DNA of 64,000 bases from Ohtaekwangia sp036503775 (GCA_036503775.1 DASXWH010000015.1:1-64000); one strand, 5' to 3'; counted from the stretch's first letter, positions 9,291 through 18,213 are shown. The notes: generated from the letters alone by a model not told the origin. Numbers and translations: made by a program.

Positions 9291-11357
9291 ATGAAAAAAG
9301 CTATGAATAAATTAATCAGAATATTTACCGCTTTGCTGGGATTATGGATATTCTCCTGCTCTCCCGATGAAGCTGATCTTGGAAATGTTGATGTAAGTTC
9401 CAACGAGCTCGTAGAAGGGATTGCTTTTAAAATCGAGCACGATGCAACCAATCCGAACATTGTTTACCTGACCAGTTTGATGGACAGCCGCTATACTCCG
9501 CAGTGGGATCACCCGCAGGGCAGAAGCCAGAAACAAACGGTCAGATTGGAAATTCCTTTTGCGGGAACCTATACTGTAAAGTTTGGTGTGCAAACCCGTG
9601 GAGGCATAGTATATGGTGAGCCTGTTACGTTTACGGTGGATGAGATGTATGCCGGCTTTATCAGTGATCCGATTTGGACCATGATAGCAGGAGGCGCAGA
9701 TGAAGAAAAAATATGGTACCTCGACCTGGATGCAGAGGGTGTGTCACGAAAATTTGCAGGCCCGATGTATTTCTTCAGTAACTGGTATACCTGGGATGGA
9801 CTGCATACTCCTGCAGGCGATAATTACATCGATGCTCAAACCTGGGATTGGAAAAAAGCAATTACACCAACGGTGAAGCGTGTAGGTGATGCAGCCACCG
9901 GAGCGGAAGTTCCCGGAGAAGTTGCATGGTACTGGCAGGCCGATTGGAAAGGAAACCAGTGGATGTGTGATAAGGCCGATTTCGGAACCATGAAATTTGA
10001 TCTGAAAGGTGGCGCTAATGTAGAAGTAGATCAGGAAGATTATGGTCTGGGTTTAGCCACTGGCTCTTACCTGATCGATGTGGAAAATAAAATGATCAAG
10101 TTTACGGATGTCCGGCCGTTGCACGACAGCAACCGTGATGGTGATGCAGTAGACTGGAGTAACGTTCGTATTTTATACCTCACTGAAGATGCCATGCAAT
10201 TAGGCGTGGTACCAAACAGCCCAGGTGCTGCCATGGTGGTTTACAATTATATCTCTAAGGAATACAGAGATAATTGGGTTCCGGTAGATCAACCTGAGCC
10301 AGAACCTCCTTATGAAGGTGATGCCAATGAGGACCTTACTACCTCTGTCTCTACAAAGAAAAAATGGGGACTGTCACTGAATACGCCTTATAACTGGACC
10401 GGTCTGGGAGGAAACTTCCTGAATGGCTGGAGCACACCTGCAGACTATACGGCCACAGGATGGGCACCGTATGACGCTTCTCTCATTTCGAATGTTTCAC
10501 TGACGTTCAATCGTGAAACGGAAACGACAGGCGCGTATGAATTTACAGATGGCGCAGGAGCCCTGATTGACGGAACATATACAGTGGACGCTGAAAACAA
10601 TATTGTGTTTGATGAAGCGATCTCCTTTTCTATTTCCGGGTGGGTATCACTTGCTACATCCGCGAAGCCGGGCCATGAAAAGAAATTGCGAATAATCACG
10701 GCTGAACGTGACGCTTTTGGAAACATTTCCAAGCTCTGGCTGGGACAACGTTCTGCAGACAAGGATGAGTACATGGTGTATGCGTTTGAGCCGCAGGCTG
10801 TAGGAGGTACTGACCCCACCACAGCCATGAAAGCTCTCCTTAGCGCAAAGACCTGGAAACTGGATACAGAAAGAACCTATGATGTAGCCACCAGCTGGGG
10901 CGCTGAACAAGGTCCAATGATATTCTCTGACTTTGCAACGTGGTCATGGAATCCACTTCCGGGCGAACACTATGCTTCAGGAGAAGATAATATTGATTAC
11001 GGATCATTGAAGTTCAATACCAACGGCACCGTTACAGTTCAGCAACGTAAGCGTATTTACACCTACAATGCAGGTGCTGATACCCGTAATGGCATGCCAC
11101 AGGGTGGAGATGTGTTGGCTTCGGATGAAGTAGTTACGCTGAATGGAACGTATTCGGTAGACCTTGATGATAACACGATAGACATGTCCGTTGGTCTCTT
11201 GCATCCATGGACCTGTGATTATACAGTCGCGGATTGGGGAGATGTAAAAATCTATAAGGCTACCAGTGATGTTATTCTGTTACAGGTCACCCGTTCAGCC
11301 GCATTATCCGGTGAAGGTGAAATACAGATGACATACGTATATGTACCTGCGCCTTAA
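9291..11357 (+). CDS. Surface lipoprotein with Ig-like domain and three related repeats, probable glycan-binding protein
   Basis: The 688-residue product has a lipoprotein signal (lipobox IFSC) and occupies the SusE/SGBP slot directly after susD. After an N-terminal Ig-like region (about residues 30-105) I see three copies of one pattern, about residues 105-335, 345-515 and 520-688. Each runs through a Trp-rich opening, a KFDL/TFNR/KFNT strand, a Gly-(Ser/Thr)-Tyr-x-(Ile/Val)-Asp turn (GSYLIDVEN, GTYTVDAEN, GTYSVDLDD), a late strand pair and a Val-Tyr-rich end. This looks like repeated small beta-barrels of a lipocalin-like kind. Aromatic-rich repeated beta domains suit binding of a long beta-glucan chain outside the cell. 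No catalytic motif is visible. I do not recognise a named family. Confidence 0.75.
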   Translation: MKKAMNKLIRIFTALLGLWIFSCSPDEADLGNVDVSSNELVEGIAFKIEHDATNPNIVYLTSLMDSRYTPQWDHPQGRSQKQTVRLEIPFAGTYTVKFGVQTRGGIVYGEPVTFTVDEMYAGFISDPIWTMIAGGADEEKIWYLDLDAEGVSRKFAGPMYFFSNWYTWDGLHTPAGDNYIDAQTWDWKKAITPTVKRVGDAATGAEVPGEVAWYWQADWKGNQWMCDKADFGTMKFDLKGGANVEVDQEDYGLGLATGSYLIDVENKMIKFTDVRPLHDSNRDGDAVDWSNVRILYLTEDAMQLGVVPNSPGAAMVVYNYISKEYRDNWVPVDQPEPEPPYEGDANEDLTTSVSTKKKWGLSLNTPYNWTGLGGNFLNGWSTPADYTATGWAPYDASLISNVSLTFNRETETTGAYEFTDGAGALIDGTYTVDAENNIVFDEAISFSISGWVSLATSAKPGHEKKLRIITAERDAFGNISKLWLGQRSADKDEYMVYAFEPQAVGGTDPTTAMKALLSAKTWKLDTERTYDVATSWGAEQGPMIFSDFATWSWNPLPGEHYASGEDNIDYGSLKFNTNGTVTVQQRKRIYTYNAGADTRNGMPQGGDVLASDEVVTLNGTYSVDLDDNTIDMSVGLLHPWTCDYTVADWGDVKIYKATSDVILLQVTRSAALSGEGEIQMTYVYVPAP

Positions 11358-11374
11358 AAAGTAGAAACGAAAAT

Positions 11375-11411
11375 CTGGGGATGTCTGAAAGGACATCCTC
11401 AGTTTTTATTT
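11375..11411 (+). terminator. Intrinsic terminator inside the utilisation locus
   Basis: An 11-bp stem (CTGGGGATGTC, loop TGAAAG, GACATCCTCAG, one G-U pair) is followed at once by TTTTTATTT. It lies 18 bp after the repeat lipoprotein gene and ahead of the GH5 gene, so it should lower GH5 transcription from the upstream promoter or mark an independent GH5 unit. Confidence 0.85.
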
Positions 11412-11465
11412 AGGATAATAGAATATCATCTGCTATATCAGGCGATTTAAAATTTTAAGTCAAGT

Positions 11466-13178
11466 ATGAATAAAATAGGAATCATTGCTTCAATACTCGC
11501 ATGTGTTGTACTGGCTCTCGTGATAACGTCATGTTCTAAAGACGATCCGAAACCGGCTGCTGAGCTGGAGGTTTCAACGGAGCAACTTACTTTTCAGAAG
11601 GAAGGTGAAATGAAATTCTTCCACCTCAAGTCTAATGTTGACTGGGCGGTATCAAGTGATGAACCCTGGTGTACAGTCAATCCGTCATCGGGTGAGGCGG
11701 GCACTGTGAAGATTGAGGTAACGGTTGTTGCAAACAGTGGTGCTGCGGAGAGAACAGCGACCATCACCGTTCAGGCCGGAAATCTTTCAGGACACGTAAC
11801 GGTAACTCAGTCCGGTGGAATTACAGTGTCAGAAGATCAGTTTGACATAGCTGCTGATGAAGATGAAATAACCATTGAGGTACAAAGCCCGGGAGCGTAT
11901 GAAGTTGACATTGAAGGCGACTGGATCACACCGGCTGAAGGAAGCACTACTACTTCCCAAAAATTTGATATAGCAGTAAATGCTTCCCTGGGAGATCGCA
12001 CCGGAACAATTACCTTTTCATCCGGTGAAGCGTCAACCACGGTTACGATCACGCAGGCCGGTCAACCCTTGACAATACCGGCTGATAACACCGGTATGGC
12101 CAGCAATGCTGTGACGCTTGCTTCAAAGATGACGGTAGGATGGAACCTCGGTAATACACTGGAAGCAACAAGCGTGACCAATGGTGTGTATACAGCAAGT
12201 GAAACAATGTGGGGAAATCCGAAGACCACAAAAACACTAATAGATGGAATTAAAGCAGCAGGATTTAATGCTGTACGTCTTCCGTGTGCATGGAGCGGCT
12301 ATATAGACAATGTAGAGACCCATCACATCAAAGACTCATGGCTAGCCCGTGTAAAGGAAGTTATAGACTATTGTGTTGATAATGATATGTACGTCATCAT
12401 CAATATTCATTGGGATGGCGGCTGGCTGGAAAATAATCCGGTCTACTCAAAACAGGATGCTATCAATGAAAAACAGCAGGCCCTTTGGGAACAGATCGCA
12501 GTTTACTTCCGCAATTATGATGAACATTTATTATTCGCAGGAACAAATGAAGTTCATTATGATTATGGAACACCTACAACTGAGCACATTGCTGTGCAGG
12601 AATCATTCAACCAGACCTTTGTGGATGCAGTACGATCCACGGGAGGAAGGAATGCTACACGCAACCTGGTAGTACAGGCGTATAATACCAATATTTCGTT
12701 TTCCAAAACGTATATGACCATGCCTGAAGATGCTGCCGGTGTTACCGACCGGCTCATGGCTGAAGTACATTTCTATGATCCTTATGAATTTACACTTCAG
12801 GACCCCAGCACAAAGTACTTATGGGGTGCAGACTTTGCCGGTAGCCCCAATACAACAACCTGGGGTCAGGAGGCCTGGGTGGATGAAGAATTTGCGATCA
12901 TGAAAACTGAATTTGTAGACAATGGCATTCCGGTAATTCTCGGAGAATATGGAGCAATGCTCCGTTCTTCCTTACCTGAGCCAGCACTATCAAATCACAT
13001 ACAGTCACGAAATCATTATTTTAACTATGTGAATAAAGCGGCTAAGCTCAATGGGATGATAACATTCTACTGGGATAGCGGATATACCGGTGATGGGGGA
13101 TCTGGTTTATTTAACCGTTCCACAGGAGCCATTGTTTACGAAGCTGCTGTAAACGCCATCATATCAGCTTATGATTGA
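11466..13178 (+). CDS. BACON-BACON-GH5 endo-beta-glucanase lipoprotein, candidate xyloglucanase
   Basis: The 570-residue product is a lipoprotein (ALVITSC). Two BACON Ig-like domains follow, about residues 35-115 and 117-200, each ending in TVTQSG or TITQAG. The GH5 catalytic barrel then begins at GWNLGNTLEA. The acid/base is Glu362 in GTNEVH and the nucleophile is Glu494 in GEYGAM. The start of the barrel and the BACON spacers resemble GH5 subfamily 4 enzymes that cut xyloglucan or mixed-linkage glucans at the cell surface; BACON domains hold the catalytic module away from the membrane. The usual Asn-Glu-Pro is Asn-Glu-Val here. Cellulase or mannanase activity is less likely beside GH31. The gene stands behind a terminator and may have its own promoter between 11412 and 11465. 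Confidence 0.9.
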   Translation: MNKIGIIASILACVVLALVITSCSKDDPKPAAELEVSTEQLTFQKEGEMKFFHLKSNVDWAVSSDEPWCTVNPSSGEAGTVKIEVTVVANSGAAERTATITVQAGNLSGHVTVTQSGGITVSEDQFDIAADEDEITIEVQSPGAYEVDIEGDWITPAEGSTTTSQKFDIAVNASLGDRTGTITFSSGEASTTVTITQAGQPLTIPADNTGMASNAVTLASKMTVGWNLGNTLEATSVTNGVYTASETMWGNPKTTKTLIDGIKAAGFNAVRLPCAWSGYIDNVETHHIKDSWLARVKEVIDYCVDNDMYVIINIHWDGGWLENNPVYSKQDAINEKQQALWEQIAVYFRNYDEHLLFAGTNEVHYDYGTPTTEHIAVQESFNQTFVDAVRSTGGRNATRNLVVQAYNTNISFSKTYMTMPEDAAGVTDRLMAEVHFYDPYEFTLQDPSTKYLWGADFAGSPNTTTWGQEAWVDEEFAIMKTEFVDNGIPVILGEYGAMLRSSLPEPALSNHIQSRNHYFNYVNKAAKLNGMITFYWDSGYTGDGGSGLFNRSTGAIVYEAAVNAIISAYD

Positions 13179-13226
13179 CAGACATTAACCCAAAATGGAG
13201 TGAGCGAAGAGCCCGCTGTCAATTGC

Positions 13227-13258
13227 AAAGGGCCGGTGGAAACCGGTCCTTTATTTTT
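13227..13258 (+). terminator. Terminator at the end of the utilisation locus
   Basis: An 11-bp stem (AAAGGGCCGGT, loop GGAA, ACCGGTCCTTT, one G-U pair) runs into ATTTTT. It is 48 bp past the GH5 stop and faces the convergent gene ending at 13293. Stem ends with A and T runs suggest some function in both directions. Confidence 0.88.
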
Positions 13259-13292
13259 GCTGAAAAGCATAAGAGCTCGTGGAGAATAGTAC

Positions 13293-14573
13293 CTATCGCT
13301 TCTGAGCGTTTTCTTTTCCGTTATGAAACAGGTCATCATAACGCAGCATGTTGTGTTCTTCAGATTGCAACCGTAATGGTGTTCGGTATAATAGAGAAAT
13401 CACACTCAGGATCAACGCGATGGCATAACCAATGTCAATGACTGTACGATTCAGATCCAGCACAAGGATGAACGCATAGATATTGTAAAAGCCTACCATG
13501 GCGAACGTTCCCATACTCAGTGCAGAGACCCACGCCCCCGACCGGTGAATCAGCAGTGCACGGATAATCACATACAAAACGTATAGGGTGAACAACAATC
13601 CGGTGATTTGTAATATGACCAATACCGGTGATAACAAATGGGAAGGGACAAGGATGACAACAACCATGAGCAGGATGCAGAGGGCAATGGTAAGATTGGC
13701 AACGGTTGCTTTGAATTCCTTTGGATATATTCCGGACATAAACATCGTTGCTGTGATCACGATCAGTGGAATGGTAATGTATTCAATTTTTGCAGCGACA
13801 AGCCACGGGAAAATAACGCCTAGTTCCTGAGCCAGGTACAGATCAGAGAACAGAAAGCGTACAACAAATGCCAGACACAACAAGGCCAGATTTAAAAAAC
13901 TGGGTATCCCGTTTATGTAGTAGACCACCACGCCTCCGAGGGAAACCAACAGAAAAAATGTTACCAGTATATATCCGCTCAGGTGATAGGTGTCACTTAA
14001 CCAGGTGAGGTATTCGGTATCGCCAATGCGCATCACTTCGGCACAACCTCCGCGTGTTTCCTGGAAATTGGCAATTTGAAACAGCACAAGTATGGTGCTG
14101 GAAGAAACCTCAACACGAACTGTCTGTGGGCGCCATTGCGGTATCATCTCTTTGGCATTTGTGGCTACTTTTCCGCTGGAACAGATCAGCTTATCTTCTA
14201 CCCAAAAAGCGTAGCTGTTGAATACGGCTGGAACAGCGAAAGCCACGGAAGTAGTATTCGGTGGTAATTTTATGGAAAGCGCATAGGTGGCATAACCATT
14301 TTTGGGAAGTGTTTTCCCATTAATAGTTTGCTCATTCCACGGTATCGACAATTGAGCGAATGAATAGTTTTGAATGCTTTCGATATTCCTGGCTTCAACA
14401 AGCTGTTGCCAGTAAAATTTCCATTCTCCATTCAGCGAAATCACGGGATCAACATTCCGGTTCCAGCCGGAAAGATCAAGTTCACCTTTATGAATTACCG
14501 GTGACTGCTGAGCTACGGTGTTGACGCTCCAAAACACTAATCCCAATAACACGATCCGCATTTTCATAGCCAT
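13293..14573 (-). CDS. 7TMR-DISM-type membrane receptor without output domain
   Basis: The product has about 426 residues. After a signal peptide (cut near NTVAQ) comes a periplasmic beta-rich domain of the galactose-binding type (LNGEWKFYW, IPWNEQ, YATYALSIKLP; about residues 25-175). About seven to eight transmembrane helices follow up to residue 400, and the tail is short and charged. This is the layout of the 7TMR-DISM family, whose periplasmic domain is thought to sense sugars or other small ligands. Most members carry a kinase, cyclase or similar domain after the last helix; none is present here. The start is chosen at ATG 14573, with 14567 and 14561 as alternatives; an upstream in-frame ATG at 14591 would spoil the signal peptide. 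The ligand is unknown. Confidence 0.75.
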   Translation of the reverse strand: MAMKMRIVLLGLVFWSVNTVAQQSPVIHKGELDLSGWNRNVDPVISLNGEWKFYWQQLVEARNIESIQNYSFAQLSIPWNEQTINGKTLPKNGYATYALSIKLPPNTTSVAFAVPAVFNSYAFWVEDKLICSSGKVATNAKEMIPQWRPQTVRVEVSSSTILVLFQIANFQETRGGCAEVMRIGDTEYLTWLSDTYHLSGYILVTFFLLVSLGGVVVYYINGIPSFLNLALLCLAFVVRFLFSDLYLAQELGVIFPWLVAAKIEYITIPLIVITATMFMSGIYPKEFKATVANLTIALCILLMVVVILVPSHLLSPVLVILQITGLLFTLYVLYVIIRALLIHRSGAWVSALSMGTFAMVGFYNIYAFILVLDLNRTVIDIGYAIALILSVISLLYRTPLRLQSEEHNMLRYDDLFHNGKENAQKR

Positions 14574-14628
14574 CAAGATAAGCAAAAGCAAATCTTTGCG
14601 CTATGTCCTGACCCTGCTATGGAAATAA

Positions 14629-15432
14629 TTATCGGTCAGTCCTTCGTGTAAGGATGAAAGCTATACCACTGAAAATAAAAGCTTCGGCAACCGCTGTCCA
14701 TTCATTCTGATCGTTAGCGCTCAGGGCTCTGGGAAGGTGAAGAATAGCAAACCAGATAAAAATCATTATCCCAGTGAGCAATCCGGCAAGCGGTGCAGTT
14801 TTCGGAATACATAACCCGATACCTCCGGCAATCAAGGCTACACCTGCAAAGTACGTCCAGAAAACATCACCTGGAATCCATACGGGTACAAGTGTCTTGA
14901 CAAACTCCACAAACAAAAAATGTTCATAGCCACAGATGATGAGAAAAATGCCCATGCAATACCTTCCCGATATAGTGTAGATTTTTGTGGGGTTGATAAC
15001 ACCCGATAATCGGGAAGCCAATCCATTGTGCTCCTGGGGTAATAAAGCAGTGGCAGCGAGAAGTCCACCAAAAATCGTGAGCGCTTTACCGGCATTAGTC
15101 AGCTCACCACCCCAGCGTAAATGGATGTTCACTAAAACCGGAATGTGTCTGAACAGAGCCCAGACCAAAACCATAAGCGCAGTAAGTATGAGATAAACAC
15201 GGCCATGTTTACCCAGAGCCAGGAGAACTCCTGCGATGATAAAAACACAACCTGAGAAATAGACCCATATTGATTTTACTGTATCTCCCTCAGGCCATGA
15301 AGGCGCCCGGCCCGCAATAAAATCGTGGTAGATAAAATTTTGAATCCCGAATATAATAAGGCCGATTGCTACAACATACCGTCCAATGGTCAGTATGTCT
15401 TTTGATCCGGATGTTGGTGAGAAGATGTTCAT
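14629..15432 (-). CDS. DoxX-like membrane protein with two tandem repeats
   Basis: The 267-residue product is almost entirely hydrophobic and has eight predicted helices in two halves that match each other. Half one (about residues 15-125) carries GRYVVAIGLIIFGIQNF, then PSWPEGD and YFSGCVFIIAGV. Half two (about 150-265) carries GRYCMGIFLIICGYEHF, then PVWIPGD and YFAGVALIAGG. Each half resembles a four-helix DoxX/DoxD-like unit. Single-unit relatives sit in the membrane with redox partners or have no known function; I cannot assign a reaction. The ATG at 15432 (MNIFSP) is preferred over the upstream in-frame ATG at 15474 because it gives a normal cytoplasmic N-terminus. The next gene is divergent. 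Confidence 0.75.
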   Translation of the reverse strand: MNIFSPTSGSKDILTIGRYVVAIGLIIFGIQNFIYHDFIAGRAPSWPEGDTVKSIWVYFSGCVFIIAGVLLALGKHGRVYLILTALMVLVWALFRHIPVLVNIHLRWGGELTNAGKALTIFGGLLAATALLPQEHNGLASRLSGVINPTKIYTISGRYCMGIFLIICGYEHFLFVEFVKTLVPVWIPGDVFWTYFAGVALIAGGIGLCIPKTAPLAGLLTGIMIFIWFAILHLPRALSANDQNEWTAVAEAFIFSGIAFILTRRTDR

Positions 15433-15588
15433 GCTGTCAGATTTTAGACAAAGTAAGAGCAGCAGTCTTGTCACCTGAAATCAAAGCCCGTTCATTTAAC
15501 GTTCAAAGTTTAAAAAACCATCCAGGCAAGAATCAATAATGCCGATGAATAATGAATTTGCTTCCGGAAGGATGAGGAATCAATACGC

Positions 15589-16629
15589 ATGAAAGATCAT
15601 GGTAAACCGCTAATTTCGTTGCATATGGTCAAACCTGATATTCTATTGGTTTTAGGGATGGTGTTTTCAATTTCCACATCTGCACAAACACTGGAAGACC
15701 GTGCAAACAATTTTTTAAATTCGTTGAAAACCACGCAAAAGAAAGAAATTGTTTACCCCTATGAGAATCAGGAGCGCTTCAACTGGCATTATGTTCCCCG
15801 GTCACGAAACGGAATAGCCTTGTATGATCTGAATGAAGATCAGCGCAAGGCTGTCCTGTTGTTGGTTGAAGCATCACTCAGTGCACAGGGGAATACAAAA
15901 GTAAAAGACATACTGGAGCTTGAAGATATTCTGCGCGCAGCAGAGGGAAGGCCGGCAGGTGACGATTACCGCGATCAGTTAAATTATGCCGTTACGTTTT
16001 TTGGTACACCGTCAAAAACAAATCCCTGGGGCTGGCGATTGGAAGGACATCACCTGTCGTTGAACTTTACTTCCGTCAACGGGTTAATTGTTTCATCAAC
16101 ACCTTCTTTCTTCGGTGCAAATCCGGCCACGATATCTTCCGGAAAAAACCGTGGCAAACAAACACTCAGGCTCGAAGCCGAGCTTGCCTTTTCATTATTG
16201 AATCAACTTACGGATGAACAGCGCAACGTTGCTGTGATCTCCACCAGTGCACCTTACGATATCATTACGGGAAATGACCGTAAAGCCAAACAACCTGAGA
16301 AGAAAGGTATTTTGTACTCCGCGTTGAATGAATCACAAAAAAAATCTTTCCTGCAGTTACTGGATGTCTATGTGAAGAATTATGAATTGGGTTTCTCTTC
16401 AACCCTGATGAAGAAGATTGAAAAAGCGGGCATAGCGAATTTATCGTTTGCCTGGGCTGGAAGCCTGAAACCGGGTGCAGGCCATTACTACCGCATACAG
16501 GGACCGATGCTTCTTATTGAATATGACAACACGCAGAACAGTGGCAATCATATTCATTCGGTTGTACGCGACCTCACCAATGATTTCGCAGAAGATATTC
16601 TAAAGGAACATTACAAAAAAGAACATTAG
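15589..16629 (+). CDS. DUF3500-family secreted protein
   Basis: The 346-residue product has a signal peptide (VLGMVFSISTSAQ) and the conserved blocks of DUF3500: a WHYVPRSRNG segment, PWGWRLEGHHLSLNF, a FFGANPA block, LLNQLTDEQR, and late FAWAGS and YRIQGPMLLIEYDNTQ. The His-rich GHHLS and the final NHIHSVVRD motif could bind metal, but the biochemical role of the family is not established to my knowledge. The signal peptide would be compact if translation began at the second ATG (15625). It precedes the haem-binding-domain gene by 70 bp on the same strand; the two may be co-transcribed. Confidence 0.75.
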   Translation: MKDHGKPLISLHMVKPDILLVLGMVFSISTSAQTLEDRANNFLNSLKTTQKKEIVYPYENQERFNWHYVPRSRNGIALYDLNEDQRKAVLLLVEASLSAQGNTKVKDILELEDILRAAEGRPAGDDYRDQLNYAVTFFGTPSKTNPWGWRLEGHHLSLNFTSVNGLIVSSTPSFFGANPATISSGKNRGKQTLRLEAELAFSLLNQLTDEQRNVAVISTSAPYDIITGNDRKAKQPEKKGILYSALNESQKKSFLQLLDVYVKNYELGFSSTLMKKIEKAGIANLSFAWAGSLKPGAGHYYRIQGPMLLIEYDNTQNSGNHIHSVVRDLTNDFAEDILKEHYKKEH

Positions 16630-16699
16630 AATTCCTTTTTAGGATCAATCTTGCATAGTACTCACCGGATTGTTACTTTAAACAATCAAATAACATCAC

Positions 16700-17170
16700 A
16701 TGACGATACGAAAGAAGATACTGCTTGGACTTTTAGCGGTACTGGTGATCATCCAGTTTATCAGACCTGAACGAAATGAGTCAATTACGGCTATTACTGC
16801 GAACGATATTTCTAAAGTATACCCAATGTCAGAGGCAGTTCAGCAAATTTTGGTAAACAAGTGCTACGATTGCCACAGCAACAGCACTGAATATATGTGG
16901 TATTATAACATTCAACCTGTTGCCTGGTGGATGGCACACCATATTGAAGAAGGAAAAGATGAGCTCAACTTTTCGGAGTTTAAGACTTATCCTGAAAAGA
17001 AAGCGATACATAAACTCGAAGAATTATCCGAAGCTGTAAACGAAGGATGGATGCCCATCGATTCGTACCTGTTGATTCATGGGGATGCACGTATCACAGA
17101 GAACGATCGCACCCTTATCAATGCATGGCTAAAGTCACTGCCTGTAAAATTGGAAACGCATAAACCGTAA
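16700..17170 (+). CDS. Haem-binding domain protein, membrane-anchored
   Basis: The 156-residue product begins with one transmembrane helix (ILLGLLAVLVIIQFI), followed by a soluble domain with a single c-type haem site, CYDCH, near residue 55. The surrounding sequence (VLVNKCYDCHSN, then YNIQPVAWWMAHHIEEG, then LEELSEAVNEGWMP) matches the Haem_bd domain common in Bacteroidota. The conserved Met in GWMP is a possible second haem ligand. It probably faces the periplasm and takes part in electron transfer or haem sensing. No cytochrome oxidase or maturation gene is next to it. The gene converges with the glycosyltransferase, with 14 bp between the stops. Confidence 0.82.
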   Translation: MTIRKKILLGLLAVLVIIQFIRPERNESITAITANDISKVYPMSEAVQQILVNKCYDCHSNSTEYMWYYNIQPVAWWMAHHIEEGKDELNFSEFKTYPEKKAIHKLEELSEAVNEGWMPIDSYLLIHGDARITENDRTLINAWLKSLPVKLETHKP

Positions 17171-17184
17171 TGCCACAAGTTCCC

Positions 17185-18213
17185 TCACATTGTTTCAGGC
17201 CGATTTGTTATGACGCTGGTGGTTTGCGTGAAGGGATAATTGTTTTGTGTGTCCGATAAAGAAAAAAACTCACGCCTTACCAGGTTATAATTCTTGAATC
17301 CGAATAGCTGCTCTCCATTCAGAAAATGCTGTTCAATGAAAGTGAGTACTTTATATTTCAGCTTGTCATGCTTGTGCTTGGTGTGTTTATAACCGGGGCC
17401 TGATTTAAGCTGATCCTGCCAGTTCATTTTAGCAATCCACTCTTTCATTACCCGTGGTTGTGTTTCGATATAAGGCTCGAGGTTATCCATATCGCCATAA
17501 TCAAAGACCACTGCTTTGTTCTCAGAAGAAGCAGTCACATGTTTCTGACCGCGGTAGTTCTGACGGTGTCTTATATTTTTGGCATTCATGATCTCCGGAG
17601 GACGAACAAAACCATAATGATGGATGGCAGCATTAATAAGAGCAACCTTTAATTTCTGCGTGCCTTTTTTCTGATAATAGTTTCTTCCGTCAAATGCAGG
17701 GATTCTTCTGAAGGATTGAGCATCACGCCAGGAATGAATTTCGGCATCATTGCGAATCACCCGTATCTCCCGCGGGTAACGTGCATGCGATAGTACATAG
17801 TGACGGTAATCACCCCAGAAGTGTTTAAAGTCAAATAGCAGCCCTTCTATTTCAGAGTCGTTCAGGTATTTTTCGCAAGCAGCCTGCACTACTTTGTGAT
17901 ATTTTTCATGCAATACTTCATCACACTGAATGTAGAAAAGCCAATCACCTGTACATAAGTTTTTAGCGATGTCGGTCTGGCGGGCATACTCCATTCCATT
18001 AGGGAACTCTTCCAGTTTCCAGGTGGTCCGAACAATTTTGATTTTATGAGATTGTATCGAAGCAATTTCCTGTTCGGTAGTGTCATCAGCATCACTGTCA
18101 CCCAGGGCAACAATGAATTCATCAACCAAAGGGAGTATGGATTGAATGGCGCTTTTTACAGGATAATAAAGCTTGGAAGCATTTCGGGCGAACGTAAAAC
18201 CGGAGATCCTCAT
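17185..18213 (-). CDS. Family 2-type glycosyltransferase
   Basis: The 342-residue protein opens with the GT-A pattern of family 2 transferases: RISGFTFARNASKLYYPV at the N-terminus, a nucleotide-site strand VDEFIVALGDSDADDT, and the metal-binding region near residue 98 written as YIQCDEVL in place of the usual DxD/QxDEVL. A long C-terminal half with several His and Arg residues follows. It likely transfers a sugar to an envelope glycan or a protein on the cytoplasmic side. There are no membrane helices and no polysaccharide cluster around it, so acceptor and donor are unknown. It stands alone, with a terminator for the upstream M16 gene between the two. Confidence 0.82.
   Translation of the reverse strand: MRISGFTFARNASKLYYPVKSAIQSILPLVDEFIVALGDSDADDTTEQEIASIQSHKIKIVRTTWKLEEFPNGMEYARQTDIAKNLCTGDWLFYIQCDEVLHEKYHKVVQAACEKYLNDSEIEGLLFDFKHFWGDYRHYVLSHARYPREIRVIRNDAEIHSWRDAQSFRRIPAFDGRNYYQKKGTQKLKVALINAAIHHYGFVRPPEIMNAKNIRHRQNYRGQKHVTASSENKAVVFDYGDMDNLEPYIETQPRVMKEWIAKMNWQDQLKSGPGYKHTKHKHDKLKYKVLTFIEQHFLNGEQLFGFKNYNLVRREFFSLSDTQNNYPFTQTTSVITNRPETM

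Noticed and set aside
13175..13441. An 88-codon + strand frame overlapping the GH5 stop and the DISM gene end
   Set aside because: It runs through the terminator hairpin and the 3' end of the convergent gene, and its composition is not protein-like.
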